Below are positions 18,989-29,400 of a stretch of 64,000 bases of DNA, piece by piece (positions within the stretch are counted from its first letter, which is position 1; each line of letters opens with the position of its first letter). The DNA comes from Mucilaginibacter sp. SG564. GTDB lineage: Bacteria > Bacteroidota > Bacteroidia > Sphingobacteriales > Sphingobacteriaceae. The translations under genes and the position numbers were made by a program. The notes under the pieces are model-generated. The model was not told the origin of the DNA, did not search any database, and saw only the letters and a list, made by a program, of their open reading frames with translations. Location: assembly GCF_013149275.1 (NCBI RefSeq), contig NZ_JABGNA010000001.1, positions 1-64,000 of the forward strand, in the 5' to 3' direction.

Positions 18989-19861
18989 TTAATTTTTAAC
19001 AATGGTGCTGGTGTAGCTATTGGTAGTAAACGCGCCTCCGGCTACTATTTCCCAACCAGCCTGTACGCCTAACAAATAGTACGAAGATGAAAAGAAATCA
19101 TCATTCTGGGCGTAAGTTAAAAAAGCTTTGATATCCAGGTTACTAACCGAGCTTGTATTGGTGGTACGCCTGAATGTGTACACATCATTAGTGCCGTTGT
19201 TGCCTTCGTATATATTCCAGGTACTACCTGCTATGGAGATATTGGTATGGATTGGAATACCTCCAACAGGTACAAAATCCGAACCATTATAGGCTGGGCC
19301 TTTGTAGTTGAGCCAGATCATAACCTCTTTCTTTGCTTTGTAAGCAGGGTTATTAGAGACGTCCAGCCAGATGTCATAAGACGAATTATATTTCTCGCCG
19401 TTTGTGGGTACGGTCATAGACCAGTTACTGCGGAAGCTTGACAAATGGCTCATTTGTACCGGGAAGGAAGTATCTGATGGCGATGCCCAAATACTGCCGC
19501 TGCTGTTAAACCAAAGCCAGCCACGCACAAGCGCAGGGTAGCCTTTGATGTTTTGGCCGGTACCCGATGTGTGACTGGCATTACAACCCCATGACTGACT
19601 TGAATTATCATACCATACGCATTGTGAACCGGCACCGTTGGTACCTGCCCCCCAAATGTTATTGTTTAACACGTAAGATGCGCCAACCGTAATGGTGTGC
19701 GTGTTTACACATTCGGTAGTAACACTTTGTGTTTTTAACGTGGATCCCGGGACGTCGGCTTTTCCGGTGTCATTAATTGGTTTAGACATTTGTTTGCCGC
19801 AGCCAAACATCAATAGGCTTGCAGCGAGGCCGAAGGCCTGTAAAGTAGTTCTCTTTCTCAT
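18989..19861 (-). CDS. GH12 endo-beta-1,4-glucanase / xyloglucanase, lipoprotein
   Basis: A 290-residue protein with a lipoprotein signal (LLMFGC, lipidated Cys21), so likely anchored in the outer membrane. The GH12 beta-jelly-roll is recognisable from NNNIWGAG, SYDIWLDVS and EVMIWLNY (nucleophile Glu179) and from GWEIVAGG (acid/base Glu271). Characterised GH12 enzymes cleave cellulose, mixed-linkage glucan or xyloglucan internally. As a surface endo-enzyme at the end of a SusC/SusD operon it would make the oligosaccharides that SusC imports. It is the last gene of the minus-strand locus and is followed by a hairpin. Substrate is inferred. Confidence 0.85.
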   Translation of the reverse strand: MRKRTTLQAFGLAASLLMFGCGKQMSKPINDTGKADVPGSTLKTQSVTTECVNTHTITVGASYVLNNNIWGAGTNGAGSQCVWYDNSSQSWGCNASHTSGTGQNIKGYPALVRGWLWFNSSGSIWASPSDTSFPVQMSHLSSFRSNWSMTVPTNGEKYNSSYDIWLDVSNNPAYKAKKEVMIWLNYKGPAYNGSDFVPVGGIPIHTNISIAGSTWNIYEGNNGTNDVYTFRRTTNTSSVSNLDIKAFLTYAQNDDFFSSSYYLLGVQAGWEIVAGGAFTTNSYTSTIVKN

Positions 19862-20043
19862 GGTTTTTTGGTTTTATAATTTGGTATTTGGTTAATTGCA
19901 ATACTTCAGTTTGCCACCTTATCTCCCTCACCTAAAAACACCTGTGTATGATTATTTATCAGCCAGCATAAAATTATTATACTGGCCAATACGCCCGGAA
20001 AACCGGTGGGTTATTATCTGAGCAGCCCCATCTCTGCCCATGA

Positions 20044-21477
20044 TCAATTCTGTGCTTTTTTCCTGCTGTCGAAAAAATCAATAAGGTGATAAACCTGTAG
20101 GTTTAGTTCTTTCATCTTATTGACAAGGCCATTGTACAGTTGGTATTTGTTATTTAAAATACCTTTGTTGGCATCCGTGTTGGATGGATCGACATTTTTG
20201 TTGGTAGGGTCGTTATCCTGATATTTAAACCAGTGCCAGCCTACGCAGTTGCCCGATTCCAGGAGACCCAGTGTAAAGTTTTGGTAAAACATACCCCGTT
20301 CTTCCTGTGTTTTTACCACCCAGCCGGCACCTGAGTAATTACCCATACCCGAATCTTCGCCCTTTACATACCATTCGGTAATAATGAAGGGTTTGCCCGA
20401 CCATGCCGTCCAGTTGCGCATATCACCTGTATCGGGAGTCCAGTGGTCATAATAGTTAATGGAAAGCAGGTCCAGGTATTTACCGGCTGCGGTTATTACT
20501 TCTTTAACTGTTTTTTCGTAGCCATTAAAACGGCAGCCGATATACATATGATTCGGATCATATTTTTTAATGGCACCGGATACTGTGCTTAAGTAACGAT
20601 CTACCACAAATCCTAAAAACTCGTGACGCATTTGTTCGGTAATAGCTGTTTGATCGTAATGATGATCGTTCAGCCATTTTTGGGTGGCGATATAACCCGG
20701 GTCTGTATGATCTTTTTTAGCCAGGAAATTATCCAGCGATTTATGATAAAAAGGCAATTCGTTATCCGAAAAATAGCCGAAAAGATTCCTGTCGTTTTTG
20801 TTAATGCTGATCTGTTTAGCATAAGTATCGCAGTATTTTTTAAACTCGGGATCAAACACAAAAATGGCGTTGTCGGGATAACCCAGATGCCCTGATTGTT
20901 GGTAAGCGCCTTTAGTGCGCCCATAACTGCCCATAAAATCCAGCATAACGGTATAGGCCAGGGGCTGGGATTTTTTATCCAGGTTTTTTAAAAGGGTATA
21001 ATCAGACCATGCGCCAGCCCCATTAAAACCTTTGTCGCGGAGCATTTGTGTGGTTTTCAACGCCCAATCTTGCTGACTTTTAAATATTTTGCTAAAAGCC
21101 GCTTTATTATTATCGGACGGGCCGATGTTGATATCGTTCATCCCTTTATTAATAAAAAGGTACCCGTCAGGATCTATACACCACCAGCGGCCATTGACAA
21201 AAGCAACATGGAAAAAACCGGTGGCCTCTGTTTTACGCGCCAAAGCTGATCCATAAGTATTCAAATCTTTGTCATTTACCGCCTGGTAGCCATTTAAGGT
21301 GGTTATGGTGCGGGTAGAGTAATCTTTCCATTCCCGGAAACCGGGTTTTTGCCCGGTTCCCTGGTTGGATATTTTAGCACTTACCGTTAGTGTGTATTCG
21401 TTCTCGGTTTGAGCCAATACTGTGCTGGTGCTGGCCAATAGAATAAGGTATAACGTAATATGTTTCACAGATATCAT
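20044..21477 (-). CDS. Secreted clan GH-A-like glycoside hydrolase, agarase-like, specificity unknown
   Basis: A 477-residue protein with a signal peptide (cleavage near VLAQ). The segment GRWWCIDPDGYLFINKGMND (about residues 96-115) resembles the N-terminus of the catalytic domain in beta-agarase-like enzymes. GYFSDNELPF (Glu240) and FIITEWYVKG (Glu368) are the expected acid/base and nucleophile positions of a (beta/alpha)8 retaining hydrolase. It is 11 bp after SusD in the same operon and is followed by the GH12 gene. I cannot assign a family with certainty: GH50-type beta-agarase relatives are closest by pattern, but the terrestrial plant-glycan context makes a different beta-glycan more likely. 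Confidence 0.6.
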   Translation of the reverse strand: MISVKHITLYLILLASTSTVLAQTENEYTLTVSAKISNQGTGQKPGFREWKDYSTRTITTLNGYQAVNDKDLNTYGSALARKTEATGFFHVAFVNGRWWCIDPDGYLFINKGMNDINIGPSDNNKAAFSKIFKSQQDWALKTTQMLRDKGFNGAGAWSDYTLLKNLDKKSQPLAYTVMLDFMGSYGRTKGAYQQSGHLGYPDNAIFVFDPEFKKYCDTYAKQISINKNDRNLFGYFSDNELPFYHKSLDNFLAKKDHTDPGYIATQKWLNDHHYDQTAITEQMRHEFLGFVVDRYLSTVSGAIKKYDPNHMYIGCRFNGYEKTVKEVITAAGKYLDLLSINYYDHWTPDTGDMRNWTAWSGKPFIITEWYVKGEDSGMGNYSGAGWVVKTQEERGMFYQNFTLGLLESGNCVGWHWFKYQDNDPTNKNVDPSNTDANKGILNNKYQLYNGLVNKMKELNLQVYHLIDFFDSRKKAQN

Positions 21478-21488
21478 TTAAATTTATT

Positions 21489-22958
21489 TTAAGGTTTTTG
21501 GGTAAGTTTTGGATTCAGCTGTATTTCTCTTAGTGGAATAGGAAACAATAGATTGTGTGGAGCAGATATCTGGATAACATTGGCTCCATTTTTAGTTTGA
21601 TATTTGGCGAATGAGGCGTTCATAATTGTGATGGCGCGGCCCGTTCTTAGCAAATCGAACCAGCGGTGCCCTTCCATATTGAGTTCAAGCCTGCGTTCGG
21701 TTTCAATAGCCAGGCGCATACTGGCCTGGGATGAGGTCTGTTCATCGTTAAGGTCATTGCTGGTATTACCATAAGCTCTGCGGCGGACATCATTTACATA
21801 ACTAATAGCGTTTGCGGGGCCATTGAGCTCATTTTCGGCTTCTGCGTACATCAGCAATACATCGGCATAACGGATAACGATCCAATCGTTATTACTGTCG
21901 TTGGCATTCGCGGGTAAATCGGTATATTTTTTAGTGTAATAATAATTAATCCCCCCACCCACATAGGTGCCGATAGAAAGCGCCCGGCGCGGATCGGTAG
22001 ATGGGAAAGCATCGTAAAGATCCTGCATAATGGTATTAAAGCCAGATCCGCCACCAATGGTAGCTATGGTTGAACCACTTTGATTAGGTATAAACCAGTT
22101 AAAGAATGGACTACCCGTACCGAAACCACCTTTGGTATATCGCACAGCGAAAATGATCTCCTTATTCATCTCATTGGTGGTCAAAAACACATCACCATAA
22201 TTCGGCAGTAGATCATATCCCCAGACATTGGAAGCCCTCGGGAGTAAAGGGGTCAATTCTGATTTGCATTTATCAAATTTACCCTCGGTCAGGTACACTT
22301 TCCCCAGCATGGCCTTTGCAGCACCGCTCGTAGCTCTACCCAGGTCGGTGGTTGCATAGGTGGCTGGGAGTACTGCTTCAGCCTCGGTCAGGTCCTTCTC
22401 GATTTGGGCATAAACATTCGTAACGGATTCCCTGCCATAGCTCAATGATTCGTCAACTGATGCTATTTCTTTTGTCACAAGGGGAACTCCGCCCCAGATC
22501 CGTACCGCGTTGAAATAACACAGCGCCCTTAAAAACTTACACTCCGCAATATAGCGATCGCGTAGGGCGGCTGTCATATTCACAGCAGGGGCACGTGAGA
22601 TAATGGCATTACAACGGGCAATACATCTGTAAAAGCTTTGCCATTGTGTTGATAAGTTTACGTTTTCTGGTGCTACGGTAAACAGGTCAAAATCGCCAAG
22701 TCCGGCTCCTGATACCAGACTGTTGCTGTTATCAGAGGGTACATCGGTAAACAGATACATACCCGTGCCGCTGGTGCCTTTGCCATAAATATCCTGTAGG
22801 GTACCATAAGCCGCATTCACAGCCAGGTTCAATCCATTGGCGTCGCTGTAAAGATCGGTAGTTGATATTTTGGTGGGGTCCTGTAACTCAATAAAACTCT
22901 TTTTGCATGATGCGCCGGCAAATGAAAGCATCATTAGCAGTATGATATATTTTTTCAT
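21489..22958 (-). CDS. SusD/RagB-family glycan-binding lipoprotein (locus 1)
   Basis: A 489-residue surface lipoprotein: signal MKKYIILLMMLSFAGASC with lipidated Cys18, then the SusD helical TPR-like core. The sequence AECKFLRALCYFNAVRIWGG is the conserved SusD family block, and the C-terminal ETERRLELNMEGHRWFDLLR with PIPLREIQLNPKL is the standard SusD end. It caps the SusC channel and captures oligosaccharides. It lies 18 bp after the SusC gene and 11 bp before the GH-A-like gene. Confidence 0.95.
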   Translation of the reverse strand: MKKYIILLMMLSFAGASCKKSFIELQDPTKISTTDLYSDANGLNLAVNAAYGTLQDIYGKGTSGTGMYLFTDVPSDNSNSLVSGAGLGDFDLFTVAPENVNLSTQWQSFYRCIARCNAIISRAPAVNMTAALRDRYIAECKFLRALCYFNAVRIWGGVPLVTKEIASVDESLSYGRESVTNVYAQIEKDLTEAEAVLPATYATTDLGRATSGAAKAMLGKVYLTEGKFDKCKSELTPLLPRASNVWGYDLLPNYGDVFLTTNEMNKEIIFAVRYTKGGFGTGSPFFNWFIPNQSGSTIATIGGGSGFNTIMQDLYDAFPSTDPRRALSIGTYVGGGINYYYTKKYTDLPANANDSNNDWIVIRYADVLLMYAEAENELNGPANAISYVNDVRRRAYGNTSNDLNDEQTSSQASMRLAIETERRLELNMEGHRWFDLLRTGRAITIMNASFAKYQTKNGANVIQISAPHNLLFPIPLREIQLNPKLTQKP

Positions 22959-22976
22959 CGTTATCTTTTTATTTAA

Positions 22977-25900
22977 TTAAAAACCAATGTTTAAGCCCAG
23001 CGAAAATGTACGCGGCAGGGGATAGGTACCCTGATCTACACCATAGCGTGGTTGCGGCGAACCCGCCCAAACGTTAACCTCGGGGTTATAACCAAAGTAT
23101 TTGGTGAAGGTTGCCACGTTCTCGGCCGTCAAAAACACCCGGGCGCTGGTGATGTTTAAAGCTTTCAGGGCTCGTCCGGTAAGTGAGTATCCTAAAGTGA
23201 TATTGCGCAAACGCAGATACGATCCGTCGAAAATATTACGGGTAGATACAACTGTGGTGGAGGATGGGTTAGTTACCGCCGCACGGGGTGTCATTCCATC
23301 GCCCGGGTTATCGGGCGATCGCCAGCGGTTCAAAGCATTTGTACGCACGTTGAATGATCCGTTATAATAGTCGGTATACCTGTCGGCTGAGTTTAGGATC
23401 TTGTTGCCATAAACACCCTGGAACAGGAAACTGAAATTAAAACCTTTATAATCGAAACGGTTGGTTATGCCATAAGTAAATTTTGGCAATGGACTGCCTA
23501 TGTTCACTATATCACTGGCGTCAATTTTTCCATCACCGTTGATGTCGGCATATTTTACATCGCCGGGAACAGAACCACCAGAGGCCCATTTTGGACTGGC
23601 GGCTACATCCGCGGCATCCTTATATATTCCTATTTGCTTGTAACCGTAAAAACTGCTCATCGATTCACCCGGTACTATGCGAATGGAATTGGTATAGCCA
23701 AAGGCAGCATCATAGCCAACAAATGAACCATCATCGGTTAGTTTAATCACTTTGTTTTTGTTAAAGGATATATTGGCATCGGTTGTCCATTTCAGTTTAC
23801 TCTTAAGATTAACTGACCTTATCGAAAACTCCAGCCCGTTATTTTCAACCGATCCGATATTGGTAAATATGGAGGTAGCGAAACCGTATATAGCAGGTAC
23901 ACCCCGGCTCAGGAGCAGGTTACTGGTTACCCGGTGGTAAGCATCAGCTATAAAGAATATACGATCACTTAAAAGGCCGATTTCCAGGCCTATATCTGTT
24001 TGTTTATTGGTTTCCCAGGTCAAATTGGCATTGGCCAGCGAGCTCGGCGAGAAACCAAATACAGGTGTGGCATTATTAGCGCCAAAAACATAATTTACCT
24101 GTGTGGCATAGCTTTGGGAGTTATAGTCGCCAATGTTGTTGTTGCCACTTACGCCATAGCTGCCCCGAAGCTTAAGCTCGCTGATGGCTGATACATTTTT
24201 CATAAAGCTTTCCTCTGTGATGCGCCAGGCGGCCGAAATGGCAGGGAAAGTACTATACTGTTTATTCAATCCAAAACGCGATGAACCATCTGTACGTAAA
24301 GATCCCGACAGGATGTACTTATCCTTATAATTATAATCGGCACGCCCAAAGGCCGATATCAAGGCGTTGGCTGTATTGGCATAAGTACCTAAAATAATGC
24401 CGGCATCATTGGGATTTTGCACTATGGAATTGGTGGTTGTTCCGCTTTGGCCCGATTGGCTGCTTTCGGTGTACGTGTTTTTTTGGAATGAATACCCGGC
24501 CAATAAAGTCAGACTATGGTTTTTGCCAAATTTTGTATTATAATTCAGTGTGTTTTCTGATACATAATTGTAGTTTGTTCCCTGTGTAGTTCTCGCTCTT
24601 ACATTGCTTAACAGTGGATTGTTGATATTAGCGGTAGGGCCATTATCTGATTGCAGGGTAGCGGGTACAAACCAGCTGCGGTTATTGATTATCGCCTCGA
24701 AACCAAATGTGCTTTTAAAGCTTAAGCCTTTTATAATTTGATATTCAAGGCCGGTATTTGCCAGCATACGCCCGGTGGTTGTCCTGTCTTTATACAAATC
24801 AAGCACCGCCACAGGGTTATAAGGGTTACCGTTAAAGGTTTGTCCGGCACCTGAAAGTACAGCCGTAGCGTTTGAATAATCTCCGTTCGGTTGTCTTACA
24901 GGGAGTATGGGTGGTTGTAATAGTGCGCTGATCACTGTGCCGCCTACTCCGGACGGGTTAACACCAATACCATTAATGAGCGCGTTGTTCAGACCACCAC
25001 CAGTAGCTGTTTGATCGTTAATCGCGTACGATGGTGCTACATTGAAGTTGAATTTTAACTTCCTGCTCAGTTGAGCATCCATGCTGGCCCGTAAATTATA
25101 CCGGTTAAAATCGGTGTTCTTGATGATGCCTGTTTGCTTATAATATGATCCCGTTACATTAAAGGTAACCTTATCTGAGCCCCCGGAAGCCGATAGGGCA
25201 TAAGCGCTTGTCCAGCCCCGGCGGAAGATCTGATCCTGCCAATTGGTATTTGGTAATGCTGACGGATCATTGTAAATGGCTGGCAGTGTTTTGTTGGAAT
25301 TAGCAAAGGCATCTTTTACATAATCAACATATTGATCTTTGTTTAATACGGCTACTTCCTTTGATGCATTAGCAACACCGGTGTTAGATGTGAAATTGAA
25401 CTTAGTAGTGCCCGCTTTACCGCGTTTGGTGGTTACAATGATAATACCATTACCACCACGCGAACCATAAATGGCGGCAGCCGCGGCATCTTTTAATACT
25501 TGTATGGTTTGAATATCTGCCGGATTGATGTTATTAAAATCATCGGCACTGTTTAGCGGGTAACCATCCACTACAAATAAGGGGCTATTGCCCGCTCCGA
25601 TAGAGCCAAGTCCGCGGATGTTAATGACCGGTGCGGCCCCCGGATCGCCCAGGGCCTGCGAAATCTGCACACCCGATACCTGGCCAACCAGGGCTTCGCC
25701 GGGTGTGGCAACCAAGCGATCTTCCAGCTGACGGGCGTTTACGCTGCTTACTGCGGTAGACAGTAATTTTCGCTTTGTTTCGCCGTACCCCACAACAACT
25801 ACTTCGTTTAAAGAAGATACATTGTCCTGCAGGGTAATATTAATCTGGGTGTTGCTGCCAACAACACGCTCTGCCGGTTGATAGCTGATAAAACTAAAAA

Positions 25901-26162
25901 CGAGTACAGCGTTTCCATCAGGCACAGTAATGCTGTAATCGCCATTGGCGTTGGTGAGGATGCCATTGGTGGTGCCTTTTACCTTAACCGAGGCACCGGG
26001 GAGGGGCAACCCTTTATTATCAGTAACTTTTCCCTTTACGGTGATGGTTTGCGCGTAGAGTGTAGAGATCTGGAAAAATACAGCAAATAATAACAGGCAG
26101 AAGCTTTTAGTTGCCCATGAGTGTTTAAGCTGTTTTGAAAGTTTTGCGTATAGTAACTTCAT
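22977..26162 (-). CDS. SusC/RagA-family TonB-dependent oligosaccharide transporter (locus 1)
   Basis: A 1061-residue outer-membrane transporter. The signal peptide ends near LYAQ. A carboxypeptidase-D-like domain (about 40-110, GKVTDNKGLPLPGASVKVKG) follows, then the SusC signature LNEVVVVGYGETKRK around residue 120, a plug (about 130-240, with QVLKDAAAAAIYGSRGGNGI) and a barrel ending PRTFSLGLNIGF. It imports the oligosaccharides made at the surface, in complex with the SusD encoded next. A tandem 22-bp operator lies about 180-215 bp upstream, between this gene and the HTCS gene. Confidence 0.95.
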   Translation of the reverse strand: MKLLYAKLSKQLKHSWATKSFCLLLFAVFFQISTLYAQTITVKGKVTDNKGLPLPGASVKVKGTTNGILTNANGDYSITVPDGNAVLVFSFISYQPAERVVGSNTQINITLQDNVSSLNEVVVVGYGETKRKLLSTAVSSVNARQLEDRLVATPGEALVGQVSGVQISQALGDPGAAPVINIRGLGSIGAGNSPLFVVDGYPLNSADDFNNINPADIQTIQVLKDAAAAAIYGSRGGNGIIIVTTKRGKAGTTKFNFTSNTGVANASKEVAVLNKDQYVDYVKDAFANSNKTLPAIYNDPSALPNTNWQDQIFRRGWTSAYALSASGGSDKVTFNVTGSYYKQTGIIKNTDFNRYNLRASMDAQLSRKLKFNFNVAPSYAINDQTATGGGLNNALINGIGVNPSGVGGTVISALLQPPILPVRQPNGDYSNATAVLSGAGQTFNGNPYNPVAVLDLYKDRTTTGRMLANTGLEYQIIKGLSFKSTFGFEAIINNRSWFVPATLQSDNGPTANINNPLLSNVRARTTQGTNYNYVSENTLNYNTKFGKNHSLTLLAGYSFQKNTYTESSQSGQSGTTTNSIVQNPNDAGIILGTYANTANALISAFGRADYNYKDKYILSGSLRTDGSSRFGLNKQYSTFPAISAAWRITEESFMKNVSAISELKLRGSYGVSGNNNIGDYNSQSYATQVNYVFGANNATPVFGFSPSSLANANLTWETNKQTDIGLEIGLLSDRIFFIADAYHRVTSNLLLSRGVPAIYGFATSIFTNIGSVENNGLEFSIRSVNLKSKLKWTTDANISFNKNKVIKLTDDGSFVGYDAAFGYTNSIRIVPGESMSSFYGYKQIGIYKDAADVAASPKWASGGSVPGDVKYADINGDGKIDASDIVNIGSPLPKFTYGITNRFDYKGFNFSFLFQGVYGNKILNSADRYTDYYNGSFNVRTNALNRWRSPDNPGDGMTPRAAVTNPSSTTVVSTRNIFDGSYLRLRNITLGYSLTGRALKALNITSARVFLTAENVATFTKYFGYNPEVNVWAGSPQPRYGVDQGTYPLPRTFSLGLNIGF

Positions 26163-26310
26163 AGTTTATGGGTTTAATCAGGTAAAAATTATAGGGGTAG
26201 ATGCGTACAGGTACGGGAATTTGTTGCGCGCTAAAGTTTCCTCATGCTTATAAGATTAAATGGGTTAATGCTAAATAAATTGCGGGATTGGCCCGTTATA
26301 ACTGGATGGC

Positions 26311-26318
26311 CAAAAATG
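26311..26318 (-). promoter_or_regulatory. Possible -7 element of the susC1 promoter
   Basis: On the minus strand this reads CATTTTTG, one base from the Bacteroidota -7 consensus TAnnTTTG. It begins 21 bp after the end of the proximal copy of the tandem operator, the same arrangement seen at the second SusC gene. Confidence 0.4.
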
Positions 26319-26338
26319 AATATCGCGGGAGGGAAACC

Positions 26339-26376
26339 GGGTTAAAAAAAGACTTTTTTAGGGGTAAAAAATGACT
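26339..26376 (-). promoter_or_regulatory. Tandem 16-bp operator candidate upstream of susC1
   Basis: In the direction of susC transcription the region reads AGTCATTTTTTACCCC, then, exactly 22 bp on, AGTCTTTTTTTAACCC (14 of 16 identical). A 22-bp period places the two half-sites on the same helix face, as expected for the paired AraC-type domains of an HTCS dimer. The same arrangement occurs at 43383-43420 and, more weakly, at 31942-31979. Confidence 0.6.
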
Positions 26377-26422
26377 TCTTTTAATTTTGAAGCTGAATTT
26401 TATAAAGTAAAGGGAGAAAAAA

Positions 26423-29400
26423 CTAAGATGTTGGCGTGTTCATATCCGAAGGCGACATGCCATACATTTTTTTAAACTCGCGGCTAAAGTATTTACGATC
26501 ATTAAAGCCCACCATCACAGAAACCTCATTTATTGATAATAGCTGCTGCCGTAAAAGATCGGCGGCTTTTTTGAGACGCATGGATTTAATAAAGTCGGCA
26601 GGGGATAGGTTGGTAAGCGCGCAGATCTTTTTGTACAGAACAGTTTTGCTCATACCAATTTCTGTACCCAGGCTTACCACCCCAAATTCGGGGTTCTCCA
26701 TTTGCTCCTCAATAATATTCATCAGCTTTTGTATAAAATGCTCATCGGGGTTATTCAACAAAACCTGCCTGGGTTGCAGGATCAGTTGCTGACTGAATTT
26801 TTTGCGCATCCTATCGCGTGAAGTGAGCAGGTTATGCACATTTAATTGCAGCAGTTTGGTGCTGAAAGGTTTGGTTAAATAAACATCGGCGCCAGTTTGT
26901 AAACCATTAACCTGGTGAATGTGCGTAGCTAAGGCGGTTAACAATATCACCGGGATATGACTCGTACGCTCATCCGATTTAATGTTACGGCAAAACTCAA
27001 ACCCATCCATTACCGGCATCATCACATCGCTAATGACGAGGTCCGGTATCTGACTTACAGCATATTTAAAAGCCGCCGAACCATTTTCAAAAGCCACTAC
27101 CTGGTATCCCGGTAAAGAATCTACCAGGAATTTTCTTAACTCTTCATTATCTTCGGCCAGTACAATGGAGCCCTCTGCGCTAAAGGATGCCTGAATTTCA
27201 GCCGGGTGTGTTATATCTATCTCGGCCTGTCGCCTAAAGGAGGCGATACTTTCTAAACCGGAGGTATTATTAATGAAGTGTACATTTTTTGCTGTTTTCA
27301 GTTCATTAGGTAGGTATACCGTAAATTCGGTATAACCTTTGCGTTCGCTTGTCTGCAACGTACTTTTAAAAGAGATGCTGCCCTGGTGCAGCTCTACAAT
27401 GCTTTTTGAAAGTGCTAAACCAATGCCTGTACCGGCGTTTGATTTTTGGTCATGAACCTGGTAATAGTTGGTGAACAGCTTCGATTGGTGTTCAACCGGT
27501 ATTCCTTTACCATTGTCAGCAATAGTAATTCTGAGGCCGGTACCAGTGTCGTTGCTGATGGTTACCGAGATGCGGCCATGATCTGGTGTGAATTTGAAAG
27601 CGTTAGACAGGAGATTAAAGAATACTTTCTCCAACTGATCCTGATCAATGTTTAGATATATTTCAGGGTCGTTGGTTTTAAAATCATAGGTAATATGACG
27701 ACTCTCTGCTAATGAGTTAAATGACAGGTAAATTTCTTTAATAAAAGCAGCTACATTATGCCTTTGCACATATAAAACCATATTGCCGGTTTCGGCCTTG
27801 CGGAAATCCATTAGCTCACCAATTAACCGGAGTAGGCGTTCGGCGTTATTTTTAACCTGTAGTACTTGCCGGCTGATGCCGGGATTTTCAAGTGTGGCGT
27901 TATACAGATTTTCTACCGGGCCAATGATCAGGGAAAGCGGGGTGCGGATCTCATGGGAGATGTTGGTGAAAAAGTCCAGCTTCATTTTATAAAACTCTTC
28001 CTGGCGTTCATTTTGCAGGTGTTCGTTATACAAATCCTGCTCTAACCGTGCCCGAACCTGGAAAAAGCGGATCACCTTATAAAATAAAAATGCGGCTAAT
28101 AAAATGTATAAAAGATAAGCCCACCACGTTTCCCATAACGGTGGACGGATATCTATTTGTAATGTACGACCCTTTGTATTCCAGTAACCATCGTTATTAG
28201 CGGCTCTTACGGTAAAAACATAATAGCCCGGCGCAAGATTGTTAAAACTCACTTCTTTTTGATTACCGGTTGATAGCCAGCCCTGGTTATTAGTAAGCCC
28301 TTCCATTTTATAGGCATAGCTGTTTTTTTCGGGATTAATGAAATTAAGCGCTGAAAATTTAATCGTTAAATTGTTTTGATCATAGGGCAGGGTAATCCGG
28401 GTTGTTTCGTTTACCGGTGCTTGAAGAACCGGATTCTTTCCAATACGTGCATCTTTATTATTCACCAAAAAGTCGGTCAATAATATTTCGGGCCTGAATT
28501 TATTTTTGATGATACGGTCAGGAAAAAAAGTAGTCACCCCGTTCATTCCGCCAAAAAGGAGCTCCCCGTCAGTTGTTCTGTACGCAGAGTTAACCAGGAA
28601 CTGGTTGCTTTGTAAACCGTTCGCTGCCGTATAATTGGCAATTTGGTAATTGCCTTTGGATAAAGGGAAAGTTGCTGCTCCAAATGTGAGTCGCGAAATG
28701 CCATTATTAGTACTTACCCACAAGGCCCCTTCATGATCAGAAATAATAGCCGAGATCACATCATCGGCCAAGCCATCTGATTGCCGAATGGGGTAAATCC
28801 TGTTATTTCGCTCGTCCAGGTAGTTTAGCCCGCCACCATCTGTACCTATCCATAAATGCTGATGACTATCTGTGTAGAGTGATAACACATTATTATTCCC
28901 CAACCCGGTTGTTTTTCTGCGATAGGTTTTGAAAGTATGATTTTTTAAATCGTATTTGTTCAGTCCATTTTGTGTGCCTATCCACAGTTCATCGCCCCGG
29001 CTGTAAAGAGCGTTAACATAATTATCTACCAGCCCGGTTTTATTTGTTAAACTCAGTAATTCTTTTCCTGTATAATCCACTAATTTAAGGCCAGCCCCGT
29101 TAGTGCCAACCCAGATCCCGGCTTTGGTAACTATCAGTGAGTTAATGAGTTTAGCTGTAGTTTTGTTATTGATAATTTGGAGGTTGATGGGGCTGAAAGT
29201 TTTTTTACTGCGGTTAAACTTGTACAGGCCATCTAAAGTACCTGTCCATATATCGCCTATTGAGTCCTTTACCAGTGCTTTGATTTCATCTGATATACTA
29301 TAAACGGCTGTAACCTCTTTTTTGCGGTTAATGTAGTTTAGCCCGCCGCCGAATGTTCCAATCCATAAACCACCGTCTGCATCACCTATTATTGCCTCGG

